Positions 22,844-34,420 of a stretch of DNA of 64,000 nucleotides are shown here, piece after piece. The stretch is from Rhizophagus irregularis (taxonomy: Eukaryota; Glomeromycota; Glomeromycetes; Glomerales; Glomeraceae). Position 1 is the first letter of the stretch; each line of letters opens with the position of its first letter. The notes below the pieces were generated by a model. The model was not told where the DNA came from, did no database searches, and saw nothing but the letters and a program-made list of their open reading frames with translations. A program made the position numbers and the translations under genes. The DNA lies in the NCBI RefSeq assembly GCF_026210795.1, contig NC_089438.1:2997501-3061500 (forward strand). Reading direction: 5' to 3'.

Positions 22844-23390
22844 TGAGTTGAAGTTTCACCGAGTTATTGAACATTAGGCGCACTTGTAATAGGGTTCTTT
22901 CGATAAGTTCCTTGAAGAAGTTGCCAAACAGTTACGATAATAAGATTGAGAATTGATAAAAAATCAAGGTGAATAAAGTAATGCAAACTCAATGCTTTTT
23001 TAAGCGTAAAAGTAAATGAATCCTTATTTGAATTTTGACAATTCTGGAACGCTAAACTTGATAACATTATTTTCACTTTCACGTGTCAGTGAATAATGTT
23101 AGGACGGTTACAAAAAAATTTGTAAATCTGGATGTTGTTTACATGAGACGTCTGAGACGTGATTTTTAAGTTTACAAGTTTGTTTTATTTTAATAATATA
23201 TTATTTTTATGTTAAAAAATGGTTGGTTTATTTGAAATAAATAATTATTAAACACATAGTTCCATATTGGGCCGGTGACCTACAGTACCGCAGTACGACT
23301 AAAAATCCTATAAGGCGGACTTTGATCTAATCGGGACTATTAATTATGAGTCATCTCGATTTTGATTATGACATAATTGACTAACAAATT
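22844..23390. other. Spacer with GGGCCGGTGACC
   Basis: Holds GGGCCGGTGACC at about 23270, a GC-rich motif that recurs at 39556 beside an insertion boundary. Otherwise no gene seen. Confidence 0.3.
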
Positions 23391-23815
23391 TATATAAAAA
23401 GCCACTCCAGAAATTTTTCTTTCTCTTTCTCTTCACTCTTGTCAATAAACATTTTTTTCACAGTATTTTATCCCTTCCCTTTTTTAAAAAGTTCTTAATA
23501 AAATTTTTTAATTTTATTTTTAACTTAAATTTTTACTTTTGTTTTGTTGTGTTAATACGTCCTTCTGTCTCTCTCTCACACATTTCAGGGAAGACTTATG
23601 ATCTAAGCTTATTCAAAGCCTAACAAACAAAGATGTCACATACGCCTAAGAAAGTGATGAAGTGATGTCTGAGATCAAAATTTTTGACGATATTTTCAGC
23701 AAAGCTAATAGTAAATATTTATTACTTTATTATTTTTATACTTGAATCTTTATTACAAATATTAAAAAAAAAATCTTTTTTTATTATAGAGTGTTAGGAT
23801 AAAACGAAGATGAAG
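23391..23815 (+). promoter_or_regulatory. Promoter-like region and leader ahead of the tandem array
   Basis: TATATAAAAA (23391-23400) is followed about 20-45 bp later by a CT-rich run (TTCTTTCTCTTTCTCTTC) typical of a fungal transcription start region. Downstream are short exon-like strings, 'MSHTPKKVMK' and 'MSEIKIFDDIFSKAN', the latter bounded by a GTAAAT. They may be the first exons of a gene whose next exon was amplified into the array that starts at about 23816. Confidence 0.35.
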
Positions 23816-26010
23816 GCGCACATATTTTCTTAGAGAAGTTCTTGAAAAAGAGTGCGTATCAAGTATTAAAAACGCGAATTTTTTTTTTTGATGTTATACT
23901 TTAAATTTGTTATCTGACCTCTTATCATTGGATTGTATTTATTCTTTGTTTATTTATTAGTTATAGCACTATTTTGTATTGAAACACTGGACAACAGATG
24001 AAAGTTCTCTGAATAGAGTATTATTGATTTCTAGATGAGTGTAAATGGCTCAAGAGACTTTAAAAGAGGTGTGTATTTTTTTATTTGCAAAGTGGGTAAC
24101 TTCCTAAGCTAAAATTAGAACGGATAACTTATTGAGTCGGGGAGTTCACAAATTTTACTTAGGAGGGTACTGGATTTATTTGTTTGGGTTGGGTAAGGGT
24201 GAGCAAAGTGGGTAATTCCTATGAAATTACCTGCTTTTTCTTTTTTATTTTATTTTATTTTATTTTTATTTTTTATTTCCTTTTTTTCTTTTTCTTTTTT
24301 TTTCTTTTTTTTTATTTCTCTTGTTCACTTGATAACCAACTCAAGCAAATAACATCCTACTTTGTTATTGATAAAGTCTGCTAATTCTAAAGGAGGAATT
24401 GGCTATGTCTTCTTTACCATTAAATAAAAATTTAGCACACTATTAATAATTTTTTCTTTCTTATAATAGGTAAATGCAGAGATTTACAATTACTGGTAAA
24501 TGAAGAAATTCCTTAGATAAAGTATTAAAAATGTGAAAAATTTTTTTTATGTTTATACTTTATATTTGTTTTCTGATTTCTTATTATTGAATTGTATTCA
24601 ATTATTTATCAATTACAGCATTATTTTGTATTGAAATACTGGACAACAGATGAAATTCTCTGAATGGAGCATTACTGATTTTTAGATAAGTGTAAATGGC
24701 TCATTAAGAGACTTTAAAAGAGGTGTGTATTTTTTTATTTGCAAAGTGGGTAACTTCCTAATCTAAAATTAGAACGGATAACTCATTGAGTCGGGGAGTT
24801 CACAAATTTTACTTAGGAGGGTACTGGATTTATTTGTTTGGGTTGGGTAAGGGTGAGCAAAGTGGGTAATTCCTATGAAATTACCTGCTTTTTATTTTTT
24901 ATTTTATTTTATTTTTATTTTTATTTTTATTTTTATTTTTTTATTCCCTTTTTTTCTTCTTTTTTTTATTTTTTTTTATTTCTCTTGTTCACTTGATAAC
25001 CAACTCAAACAAATAACATCTTACTTTGTTATTGATAAAGTCTGCTAATTCTAAAGGAGGAATTGGCTATGTCTTCTTTACCATTAAATAAAAATTTAGC
25101 ACACTATTAATAATTTTTTCTTTCTTATAATAGGTAAATGCAGAGATTTACAATCACTGGTAAATTGAAGAAATTTCCTAGAGGAATTCTTGAAAAAGAG
25201 TGCATATCAAGTATTAAAAATGTGAAAAAATTTTTTTATGTTTATACTTTATATTTATTATCTGATTTCTTATTATTGAATTGTATTCAATTATTTATCA
25301 ATTACAGCATTATTTTGTATTGAAATACTGGAAAACAGATGAAATTCTCTGAACGGAGCATTACTGATTTTTAGATAAGTGTAAATAGCTTATTAAGAGA
25401 CTTTAAAAAAGGTGTGTATTTTTTTATTTGCAAAGTGGGTAACTTCCTAAGCTAAAATTAGAACAGATAACTCATTGAGTCGGGGAGTTCACAAATTTTA
25501 CTTAGGAGGGTACTGGATTTATTTGTTTAGGTTGGGTAAGGGTGAGCAAAGTGGGTAATTCCTATGAAATTGCCTGCTTTTTATTTTTTATTTTATTTTA
25601 TTTTTATTTTTATTTTTTTATTCCCTTTTTTTCTTCTTTTTTTTTCTTCTTTTTTTTATTTCTCTTGTTCACTTGATAACCAACTCAAGCAAATAACATC
25701 CTACTTTGTTATTGATAAAGTCTGCTAATTTTAAAGGAGGAATTGGCTATGTCTTCTTTACCATTAAATAAAAACTTAGCACACTATTAATAATTTTTTC
25801 TTTTTCATAATAGGTAAATGCAGAGATTTACAATTACTGGTAGAATTAAGAAATTTTTAAAGGAATTTTTGAAAAAGAGTGCGTATTTAAATATTAAAAA
25901 TGTTTTTTTTTTATGTTTATACTTTATATTTGTTATCAGACTTCTTATTATTGGATTATATTTATTCTTTTTTTTTATTTATCAATTACTTTTTGTAATA
26001 TTGACATTAT
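23816..26010 (+). repeat. Tandem array of about 660-680 bp units, one partial, two full and one partial
   Basis: Unit starts are marked by GTAAATGCAGAGATTTACA at about 24470, 25131 and 25810, with a divergent first copy from about 23816. Each full unit holds the exon-like segment ('LEKECISSIKN' in the cleanest copy, 25138 on), then 'ACACTGG'-like spacer, a conserved block GTCGGGGAGTTCACAAATTT, a T-rich microsatellite-like run and 'AAAGGAGGAATTGGCTATG'. The last copy is cut off near 26010. Units differ mostly in T-tract length, so the amplification is recent. The divergent first copy ('REVLEKECVSSIKN') looks like an ancestral exon. No complete protein is encoded. Confidence 0.8.
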
Positions 26011-26029
26011 TTTATAATTGTTGAGATTG

Positions 26030-26642
26030 TTTTTATGTATTTTGCAATTAATTACAAATAATATATCACAAGGGCTTATGTTGCAATGGTATTTGTAATG
26101 GATTTATTAATAATATAATTAATAAATTGAAATTATTATGAAATTTTATTGCTGACGTTTAAAAAAATAAACGGATAAATGAATAACTGTGAAAATTCTA
26201 GAAGCCTCCTTGTTTATTTGAATAAAACTTGTTAAACGACAGATCACGTGATTGTGGTTATTTCGTTAGGTAAAAGTTTATATAATTTAGATATGATTGA
26301 GATAAGAGATAATTAAGAGATGGTGATTAACGGGTTTTGTCTATAAATGTATGTATTAAGGAGTTTAATAATACCAAATTTTGTTTCATTTACATAAGGG
26401 AAATAATTACCCCATTAGTACTAATTTTTTTTTTTTTTTTAAAAAAAAAATTGGAATCTTAAATTTTTATTGGCTTCAATACGAAAATAAAAAAAAGAAG
26501 AAAAGAAAAACAACAACAAACATACCCACAGAAAGAATTATTTTTTGGAAAGAATTACATTGATTAATTGACAATCAAATTGGGCAAAAAACATTAAAAT
26601 ACTTGTTTCAACCCTCGCTTTTTGTTAAAAAAAAAAGTCATA
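26030..26642. other. Upstream region of the first F-box gene
   Basis: TATAAAT at 26342-26348 is a possible TATA box, about 300 bp before the start codon. A T15/A10 tract lies at 26427-26450. Nothing else seen. Confidence 0.3.
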
Positions 26643-28052
26643 ATGGTTCCAAACCTTAATTACGATTGTTTCCAAAATATTTTCGAGCATTTTGAATCTG
26701 ATCAAGGCACACTATTCAATTGTATCCTAGTCAATCGTTCATGGTTAAAAATTTCGATACCTTATTTATGGGAGAATCCATTTTCAATTGTTCATCGTAA
26801 TGGAGCAGCAAATTCAAAAAAATTACTCAAAACAATAATTTCAATGTTTCCTTTTGATATGTTGACGGAAGAAAAGTTAAATTCATGTAAATACTATAAG
26901 ATTACTTATCATGAATATGGGAAATCAATCCGGGATTATTTGGACTATATGGAAATTTTTAAATCCGTCGAATTTCATGGATCTATTGACAAATGTTCTC
27001 GTGTAACGCCTTGGAAATACAAAAATCTTAAGAATTATTATGATGAAAATGAAAGAAAGTGGATATCAAAATATGATGAAAGTTCGATTTCATCAATTTT
27101 AACAAATCATATTTTTAATATTATTTTTAGGAATTGTACAAAAATTAGACAGTTTTCGTTATTTAACATTTCTAATATGACAATACGAAATAATTCTTTC
27201 AATAACCTTTCGAATCTTTGTTACTTAGAAGTTGGTAAACCTTATTATCTCGGTAATATATTTCGTGATTGCAAAAAAATTAAAAAGATCGTAATTCATT
27301 TCCTTTTCTATAATAATATACGAGACAGATGGTTTGATTCTTCATTATTAATTAATTTTTTAAAAGATCAAAAAGAATTGAAAGCTATACATTTTTCGAA
27401 CCGCATAGATCGAAATAGTCGTTATTATAATCAATCAAAACCAATTCCAGAGGAATTATTAATACAAATACATTCAATTGAAGAACTTGGTTTGGATTGT
27501 CTCATGTTACCATACAAACAACTTAATACTCTTTCAAAGTTAAAACATTTAGAAATTACTCTCCGGAAATGGAGACCTGAAACTGTTGCTGCATTCTATA
27601 ATGGATTATGTCCACTCTTGGAAGTTTTAAAATTTCAAGGTCATCTTCCACCTTTAGATGTTTTGGCTAAATTTATAGGAAAAACGAAAGGTCATTTACA
27701 ATGTTTTTATATAAAGAATCCTAGTCAAAACCATTATAACCACACTCAATTATTGTTAAAATCTATTGCAAAATCGTGTCCAAAACTTAATTCATTATCT
27801 ACAATTATCAATATAACAAAAGATTTAAGCTTCTTGGAAACTTTATTAATTTCATGCAATGAATTGAAAAATTTCACTCTAATGAGCATCGATTTCATGA
27901 GTCAATCATTATTACAAGAACAATTGAGAATGATGAATGAAAATTGGGGTGTTGTTCATGAAAAATGCCAATATAAGAAACGCAAGAATATCGATTCGAT
28001 AAGATATAATAAATATCAAATTAAATTAAAAAATAATCTCATTGATCATTAA
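26643..28052 (+). CDS. F-box/LRR-like protein (469 aa)
   Basis: The N-terminus 'MVPNLNYDCFQNIFEHF' followed by 'LVNRSWLKISIPYLWENP' is a clear F-box (residues about 3-45), the Skp1-binding motif of SCF ubiquitin-ligase substrate receptors. The remaining roughly 420 residues carry irregular leucine-rich segments ('FSNRI', 'LEVLKFQGHLPPLDVLAK', 'SCPKLNSLSTI', 'CNELKNFTLMS') that would bind the substrate. I chose ATG 26643 because the open frame upstream of it has no other ATG and because family members begin 'M.PNLN'. The gene has a single exon and a normal length for the fungal family, about 470-500 residues. The last 30 residues are basic. The substrate is unknown. A 0.6-kb repeat begins 200 bp downstream. 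Confidence 0.9.
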   Translation: MVPNLNYDCFQNIFEHFESDQGTLFNCILVNRSWLKISIPYLWENPFSIVHRNGAANSKKLLKTIISMFPFDMLTEEKLNSCKYYKITYHEYGKSIRDYLDYMEIFKSVEFHGSIDKCSRVTPWKYKNLKNYYDENERKWISKYDESSISSILTNHIFNIIFRNCTKIRQFSLFNISNMTIRNNSFNNLSNLCYLEVGKPYYLGNIFRDCKKIKKIVIHFLFYNNIRDRWFDSSLLINFLKDQKELKAIHFSNRIDRNSRYYNQSKPIPEELLIQIHSIEELGLDCLMLPYKQLNTLSKLKHLEITLRKWRPETVAAFYNGLCPLLEVLKFQGHLPPLDVLAKFIGKTKGHLQCFYIKNPSQNHYNHTQLLLKSIAKSCPKLNSLSTIINITKDLSFLETLLISCNELKNFTLMSIDFMSQSLLQEQLRMMNENWGVVHEKCQYKKRKNIDSIRYNKYQIKLKNNLIDH

Positions 28053-28249
28053 ATTTTTTTAAGCGCTATTTGCATATTATATTTTTCTGGTGAAAGTTAT
28101 ATGAAAATATTTATTCTATTTAGATGAGGGGATATTACTATAATATTATAATATTTGGTTCTTTGAAATATAATAAACTCCTATTATCAAATATTCATGC
28201 ATAAAAATAAACAATATTCTAATGATTAACATTGTAGTAATTTTTTTTT

Positions 28250-28857
28250 TAAAATCTAGTATTGTTCAAATTGTTTATTGAAATGTTTTTTTTACCATGT
28301 ATTTTGGTGTACGTCAACGTTAGAAGATGACATAACATGTGTCCTTTGTTGCTGCTTTTTGTTGCTTAATCGTGTTACCAATAAAAAAAATGTTATTTAA
28401 TTTAATTATGATGTAATATCCAGCTAATATTACTCAAGAAAAAAAAATTTTTGTGACATAATAAAAGTAAAACCAATGTGAATTGAACGTGAAAAAAATA
28501 GTTCCGTAGATCCTTGAGAACAAAAAACAAAAATGTCAAAAGGACATCGTGTAACATATAAATAGGTCAACACTAATTTACTATTAGATTAGCTATACGC
28601 AACTCTTCAGGGCCAGAATTACGTAATTCCGCCTGAAATTATTGAAATTATCCAAAAAAGGAAGGTTCTATACATTATTTTGTCGCAAACTCCGTATTGT
28701 TTACTTTTTCATGTATTGCTCGGGGTCCTATGTCAAAGCATAATAACAACAAAGTTCATAATGTCATAGTTTTTTTAAATTATCATTGAACATTCCTTTT
28801 TAGTACCTTTATTTTCTTAGTACCATTCTTAATGAAAGCATCAAGTGATCGTCAGGG
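28250..28857. repeat. Dispersed 0.6-kb repeat, copy A
   Basis: Nearly identical to 48668-49272 in direct orientation, from TAAAATCTAGTATTG to GATCGTCAGGG. It contains TATAAATAGG at about 28557 and GGCCAGAATTACGTAATTCC at 28611. Between CTCAAG (28433-28438) and CTTGAG (28513-28518) the sequence is inverted relative to copy B. No terminal inverted repeats or target duplication were found. Its right end abuts a truncated 'EFYF/LPND' paralogue, so insertion or rearrangement may have cut that gene. Confidence 0.85.
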
Positions 28858-28866
28858 TGTGACGTG

Positions 28867-29130
28867 CTAGATACGTGTATCGTTAGGTAAGGGAAAGTAA
28901 AATTCATATGTAACGTTTTGAGGCGCTGAAGTTGAAGTATTAATTGTATTAATTAGATTCGTATTAGATATCCCTACTTTGTTAATTGAGTCATGATGAA
29001 ATGGTTGAATACTATCGTTGCTATTATCAAGAATTTGTAAAGATGCGAAGCTATTTCCAGTTTGATCTATTGGTAAACTTGAATAATCCTGTGTAGTTTG
29101 ATTATCCGAATTCATATTTTTCAAAATCAC
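28867..29130 (-). pseudogene. Truncated 'EFYF/LPND' family gene (87 codons)
   Basis: From ATG 29130 the minus strand reads 'MNSDNQTTQDYSSLPIDQTG' (after a short leader), 'NSFASLQILDNSNDSIQPF', 'KVGISNTNLINTINTSTSAP' and 'YEFYFPLPNDTRI', then TAG. The second half aligns with '[20 protein letters not shown]' and '[19 protein letters not shown]' of the zinc-finger protein at 31.8-33.3 kb. The frame stops exactly where the paralogue continues with 'YRATYY', 10 bp from the end of repeat copy A, so the C-terminal half has been lost. There is no zinc finger at this N-terminus; fragments at 37.2, 44.2 and 47.0 kb share the same zinc-finger-free start, so two N-terminal forms exist in the family. Confidence 0.65.
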
Positions 29131-29585
29131 AATTAATAAAAAAGAATAATATATTTTTTAATCGAAAGTGTTTACTATCGTATTTTTTGAAAAAATTGCT
29201 ATTGTTATTTGCAATAATATTGTTGTAATTTTTTGAGTTGTAAAATTTGCGTTAAATTTGAGGAATATTACTATATTTAAAGTGGATTTTGCATTTAAAG
29301 AATGTAAAAAATTTTCGATCCTTTTCTTTCAGAAAATTTTATTCATAAGTTGGCAAAACTTAATATCTCATTGAAGTTTGTTTAAGAAGAAAAATTTTTT
29401 TCTGCCGTAAACCAGCGTTTGAGATGATTGTTTGAGACGGGTCTAAATGTGCTCCAGTTTTGAAAATTATTTATAGACAATTATAATAATGGGCGGTGAC
29501 TGAAATTATGACGATCGACCAGCATTAAAAAAAATATAGTGCCGGTAAAAATGATAATTCTGGCCAACTGTGATGATCACCCGGA
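29131..29585. other. 5' flank of the truncated paralogue
   Basis: The stretch 29100-29240 resembles 47085-47200, which is expected if both are 5' regions of related genes. TAATTCTGGCC occurs at 29555-29565. Confidence 0.35.
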
Positions 29586-29954
29586 CTAAAATTGATAAAA
29601 AATAAAAATACATTGACCCCTTGGGTTTCTGTAGTACAAGACACTCATCTGACAGAAATTATATGAGTACAGAATGTTGACCAAACAAATAAATAACTCT
29701 TTCCCAATATTTTGCAATTTATATTGTAATCCCGCAGTAAAAAATTCTAGAAAATTTTCACATTCTTTTAAAGAAAATATAGGGGTACATAAAAACGGGA
29801 GTATATCGGTTGAAGATGGGGACATTTCGTGACCTTTTACGTGTCTTTTCATCACCTCACAAAATACCATGTCCTTTTTTCTAAATACAATAAACGTACT
29901 GAAGAAATTGTTGTCAAATAGTGTATATAGCAGATACGATCCCGTATCGGACAC
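29586..29954 (-). CDS. Hypothetical open frame, 122 codons, uncertain
   Basis: The longest otherwise unexplained frame in 29-31 kb, from ATG 29954. It has mixed composition ('FCEVMKRHVKGHEMSPSSTD', 'SLKECENFLEFFTAGLQ') and hydrophobic stretches at both ends. No motif, intron or homologue is recognised. It may be a real small gene, an exon or a chance frame; its length in such AT-rich DNA is the only support. Confidence 0.2.
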   Translation of the reverse strand: MSDTGSYLLYTLFDNNFFSTFIVFRKKDMVFCEVMKRHVKGHEMSPSSTDILPFLCTPIFSLKECENFLEFFTAGLQYKLQNIGKELFICLVNILYSYNFCQMSVLYYRNPRGQCIFIFYQF

Positions 29955-31832
29955 TAAGTTGAGATATCATTTCGGTAGTTGAGTCACATGTAAGACCAAA
30001 TGGGAATATTTGAGGAACTAATTACATAAGATAATTGCGTTTATATCCTCTATTCAGTCAATGTCCTGATAATCACTACTTTGTAAAGTCACAACGTATA
30101 TGATAATCACGGGCTGTAATGGCCTTTAAATGAGATTATTTGCATGGAAGGGTTCGTAATAACAAGGCGGTTACATATGGTTTATTAAAAGGTGTTCAAT
30201 ATTTATAACTTCACGTAGATGATAGCACTCACCTCTCGGAATGTGCGTACTGTACCTTCTCGCTGGAGAATTCCTCGTGACCTAGCAGTCTGCATAACAT
30301 GTAGCCACAAATCCTACCTCTGAAGAGTAAAAAAAAAAAATTTGAGGAATAGTAAGAATCCAGGGAGAATAAGAACTAAGCCAAAATGTTGAAAATACAC
30401 TGGGATCATCGTACTGTATGACATTCCCTCGCTTAAGAAACTAGCACCTTCGATGAAAAAGAGCAAGTATATAAAATTTACTATCGCTGAAACCACTATT
30501 TCAGTTTATTTAGATGTACCTGTTTCCGGTAATCATGATTTTATTTTTATTAATTCCGTATTAATTAGTTATTATTGGTTCCAAGTCATTTGGAATTGAA
30601 ATGCGTAAAGAGCGCAAAAAATTCCAATCATTGCTAGTGGATGTCGATGGATGGTTGAATAAATCCATTTTTTAAACTTTTAACCCGCCAGGATAAACAG
30701 ACAAGCTAGTGGTGTTCTTTGATAGTTTCAAGAAATTAGTCGGTCAGAATTTAGCTGGTTCTAACCTCATTTACATTTACGAGGAAAGAAAGCAAAAAGG
30801 GAAATTATACCAAAAAGCTGGAGGGAGAATACAAAAAGAAGAAGGATATTAATTATTAAGGGAGTAGTATTTGCTAAATTGATGCTGTAGATGTTAATAC
30901 TAATAAGGAGTGGAGCATCAGGATTTGACGAGGATTCCGTAAGTAATATTAAGTAATTGAAAATTTTTTTTAAAAACGTATATGTATTATTTGGGAATAT
31001 TAAGAAAGAAATAAGCAAATAACGATCATAAATAAATTATTTTCTTTTGTATTTCAAGAAGGGTTAACAGTTAAATGTAATTGAATTTTATCTTTAACAA
31101 ATTAGTAGTAGTCTTAAAACAAATAAAACACAATTAATTATATATGTTCTTGAAATTTTACGCTGAACTACACCATTTTTAAACACATTTGTACGAGTAT
31201 ATAAATTTTTTTTAATAACATTTTAATGAACCTCGTTCTATTATACAAAAAATTTAATTCGTTTTCTATAGTAAACGTGACATGTTTATTGATATGATTC
31301 CATATACGATATAAAATTCATATACTAACTATGTCGTTGATATGCAATCAACCATATGTATACTATCAAATTGATAAATAAGGTAAAAATAAGACTACGA
31401 GATAGTAGTATATAAACATAGAATAAAATAAAATAAAATATATCGATAAAATACTAATCTAGTACAAAACCAAAATCACTTAAATAAAATAAGAATAAAA
31501 TTAATGATGTATCATTATAGATCAATAGTGGCTTCATAAAACTTTTTAGACTTGAAGACTCACTTCGCACATGTATTGCAATGATTGACACAAATAAAAT
31601 AAAAATAATAAATATATAAATTATAAAATGAAATTAGTTAAATAAATCTTGAACAAGAAAATCATTCTTTATAGAGAAAATGTGGCAAAGGTCATTTAAT
31701 TTACGCTGAACAAATTAACAATTATATATAAAAAAAATAATGAGTTATCATTTCATATTTTATTACCGAACTTTGACGTAAACGAAAATAAATAAATTAA
31801 TCTTACCATATAATGATGGGTCTCCTAAGTCC
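29955..31832. other. Spacer, with one exon-like string
   Basis: On the minus strand 30237-30297 reads 'MQTARSRGILQREGTVRTFR' followed by GTGAGT, which looks like a GC-richer first exon with a donor, but no downstream exon could be joined with confidence. An (AAATA)n run lies at 31424-31441. The rest is AT-rich; the last part is the 3' flank of the zinc-finger gene. Confidence 0.25.
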
Positions 31833-33260
31833 TTAGGGAGAATTCTGGAATTCCATAACTCTCATATCTTGCATATCATAAGAAACAGTTCCGTTTGCTA
31901 CTGTATTATAAGTGTCACTATTTAAGTATACTTGAGAAGTAGGTTGGGTAGTGCCGGATTGTTGGTGAATACTATTTTGCATATCATAAGAAACATTTCC
32001 GTTTTCTACTGTATTATAGGTGTCACTATTTAAGTATACTTGAGAAGTAGGTTGAGTAGTGTCGAAGGATTGTTGATGAATGCTATTTTGCATATCATAA
32101 GAAACAGTTCCGTTTGCTACTGTATAATAGGTGTCACTATTTGCTACTGTATTATAGTAGTCACTATTTAAGTATACTTGAGAAATAGGATGAGTAGTGT
32201 TGAAGGTTTGTTGGTGAATGCTATTTTGCTGATAAGCAATAGGATCATGTTGGACTTGTTGCTGAATCTGTTGTCGAATTAGAGATTGTAAATTATAATG
32301 ATGCGACAACTGGTAATCAGAGATATGAGATAGATTAATTCCATTATTCAAAAGTCGAATATTTTCTGATGGATAATAAGTGGCACGATAGATACGAGCA
32401 TCATTTGGTAAATAAAAATAAAACTCAAATATAGTATTATGAGGCGCAAGAGTCGTAGTATTAATACCATTAATGTGCAAGGTGTTTAAATTCGTACCAG
32501 ATACTCCAATATTGTTAATTAAAGTATATTGTTCCATCGGTGTAGGGTTACTATCGTAAAAAGGAGGACCCCTGGGAGTAGGATTGATAATGACGGGATC
32601 TGAATCTTTATATGAAACTGGTGGTCTTTCTGTTTCGGCATCCGTTGAAATGCCACTGGAACAAGATGTAACAGGACTTGGAGGGTGAACAGGTTTCTCA
32701 TTTTCTTCACGATTACGTTTTGATTGACAAGACTGTACATGTCTTGATAAATGTCCATGTCGAGTGAAACTCTTCGTACATCCATTAATTGGACAATTAA
32801 AAGGTTTAGAATTAGGATGTGAAGTTGTAGATTCGGTAAAAATATATGTTATACGAGACGATGCATATGGGGATGATGAATTATTTCCTTCATTTTGAGC
32901 TTGATCACGGAAATAAAGAGAGGTCAAATTTTTAGAAGAAACTGCAATCATCTTTTTATTTCGGTGATCTCTATTTTTAAATGCGTTATCATGAGTTCTT
33001 TTATGTCTTGTCAATTCATCGGATCGGGAGAATCTTTTGGAACATCCGTTCCAAGTACATTTATGGGGTTTTTCTCCAGTGTGAGTCCGGATATGTCGAT
33101 TTAAATGTTCCAGTCTGTTGAATTTGCGAGTACAAACTTGGCATTTATGAGTTTTATGATTTCGGGATTTTGCTGGAGACCTATTATTTTGATCGCCTAC
33201 TTTCGATGCGATTTTTTCGTCTGCTGGACCATTTATTAGTTTAGCGAGTTCGTTAGACAT
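31833..33260 (-). CDS. C2H2 zinc-finger protein, Mig1/CreA-like fingers (475 aa)
   Basis: Single intact frame from ATG 33260. Fingers 1 and 2 (C40-C43-H56-H60 and C68-C73-H86-H90) are joined by the canonical linker 'HTGEKPHKC', and finger 2 carries '[16 protein letters not shown]'. That pair is typical of Mig1/CreA/Egr-type regulators binding GC-rich sites. A third, isolated finger at residues 156-178 is C2HC ('[21 protein letters not shown]', last ligand Cys178). Residues about 185-225 are P/S-rich. The '[19 protein letters not shown]' module (about 280-300) and a QQ-rich patch follow. The C-terminus has three imperfect repeats of about 35 residues ('QNSIHQQ...[14 protein letters not shown]...VSYDMQ'). 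By family it is a nuclear transcription factor; its targets are unknown. Length is normal, with no lesions. Confidence 0.88.
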   Translation of the reverse strand: MSNELAKLINGPADEKIASKVGDQNNRSPAKSRNHKTHKCQVCTRKFNRLEHLNRHIRTHTGEKPHKCTWNGCSKRFSRSDELTRHKRTHDNAFKNRDHRNKKMIAVSSKNLTSLYFRDQAQNEGNNSSSPYASSRITYIFTESTTSHPNSKPFNCPINGCTKSFTRHGHLSRHVQSCQSKRNREENEKPVHPPSPVTSCSSGISTDAETERPPVSYKDSDPVIINPTPRGPPFYDSNPTPMEQYTLINNIGVSGTNLNTLHINGINTTTLAPHNTIFEFYFYLPNDARIYRATYYPSENIRLLNNGINLSHISDYQLSHHYNLQSLIRQQIQQQVQHDPIAYQQNSIHQQTFNTTHPISQVYLNSDYYNTVANSDTYYTVANGTVSYDMQNSIHQQSFDTTQPTSQVYLNSDTYNTVENGNVSYDMQNSIHQQSGTTQPTSQVYLNSDTYNTVANGTVSYDMQDMRVMEFQNSP

Positions 33261-33375
33261 TATTACGTAAGAAAAGATTTTAGGAAAGTAACGGAGTAGG
33301 AAAGGATTCGGTGGAAGAAAAAGAGGGTGAATAATTACTCAGAAGAGTAAAGATGTTTTTTAAAAAATTTGGTGG

Positions 33376-33384
33376 ATTTATATA
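33376..33384 (-). promoter_or_regulatory. Candidate TATA box of the zinc-finger gene
   Basis: TATATAAAT on the minus strand lies about 115 bp upstream of the start codon and is the best TATA-like site before the gene. Confidence 0.4.
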
Positions 33385-33693
33385 AGAAAAAAATTTTTTT
33401 TTTATATGTTAGATAAGAAATCTCGTTTATATATTATATATTATATAAATATAAATACAATGAAGCTAAGATAAGTAACAATCAATACACACATTAAATT
33501 AATTTTTAATTATATATATAATATATATATATATTATATCCTTATCTCCTTATCTAAACAATATTGGTTTATACACTACACTCAGGTTTTTTTTTTATTA
33601 AAAAAAAAAAATTTCATACATAATATAATATATACATATAATAATATATACTGAATATATACAGCGTACCATTTGTCTTAATAAATCTTATTT

Positions 33694-33932
33694 GTTAATA
33701 ATTTTCAATGCTTTGCAGTTTGCAGTATCGTAACTTTTTTCCTGAATTAAATCTTATCTTACTTATATTATATATATGATATGATTGAATTTTCAAAATA
33801 AAGTTATTCTGTTAATAATCTTCATTGCTTTGCAGTTTGCAGTATCGTAACTTTTTTTCCTGAATGAATTAAATCTTATCTTGTTTATATTAATATGATT
33901 GAATTTTATTTTAAAAATAAGGTTATTCTTTT
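33694..33932. repeat. Tandem duplication of about 122 bp
   Basis: Two adjacent copies share TGCTTTGCAGTTTGCAGTAT and the following CGTAACTTTTTT, with flanking matches on both sides (first core at about 33710, second at about 33829). No coding content. Confidence 0.75.
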
Positions 33933-34109
33933 TTTTTATCATTTCCTTATTAATCGCTTTTGCTGAACACAGCAGACTTGACTATTGTGTTATATAGTTG
34001 CGTTATATAGTTGTATAGTTGTACAGTTGTATCATTATAGTTAGGGATTTGATATATATTTTTTTAATTTTAGTAACGAGAAATCACATGTGAATAGTTG
34101 TATCACAGT

Positions 34110-34420
34110 TTTACCTGTCAAAAAACAAAAAAAAAATTTACACCTGTTTAAAAACAAAAAAAAAATCTACACCTGTCAAAAAACAGAAAAAAAAATTTAC
34201 ACATATCAAAAAACAAGAAAAAAAATTTACACCTGTCAAAAAACAAAAAAAAAAATTGACCTGTCAAAAAACAAAAAAAAAATTTTTTTTTCTTTCTATC
34301 AAATGAATAGTGGTATCACAGCTTTACCTGTCAAAAAAACAAAATTTTTTTTCCTATCAAATGAATAGTGGTATCACAGCTTTACCTGTCAAAAAAAAAC
34401 AAAAAAAAAATTTTTTTCTT
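34110..34420. repeat. A-rich minisatellite, about 30-bp unit
   Basis: Six or so copies of a unit built on ACCTGTCAAAAAACA followed by an A tract and TTTAC run from 34110 to about 34285. Two longer units containing ATGAATAGTGGTATCACAGC follow. Frames across it are K/T-rich artefacts. Confidence 0.75.

Noticed and set aside
24184-24384. 66-codon F-rich frame
   Set aside because: Runs across the T tract of the 660-bp repeat unit.
32895-33104. Frame antisense to the zinc-finger gene, and 32519-32785 in another frame of it
   Set aside because: Shadows of a well-supported gene.
34090-34368. 92-codon frame rich in KKIYTCQKT
   Set aside because: Translation of the A-rich minisatellite.
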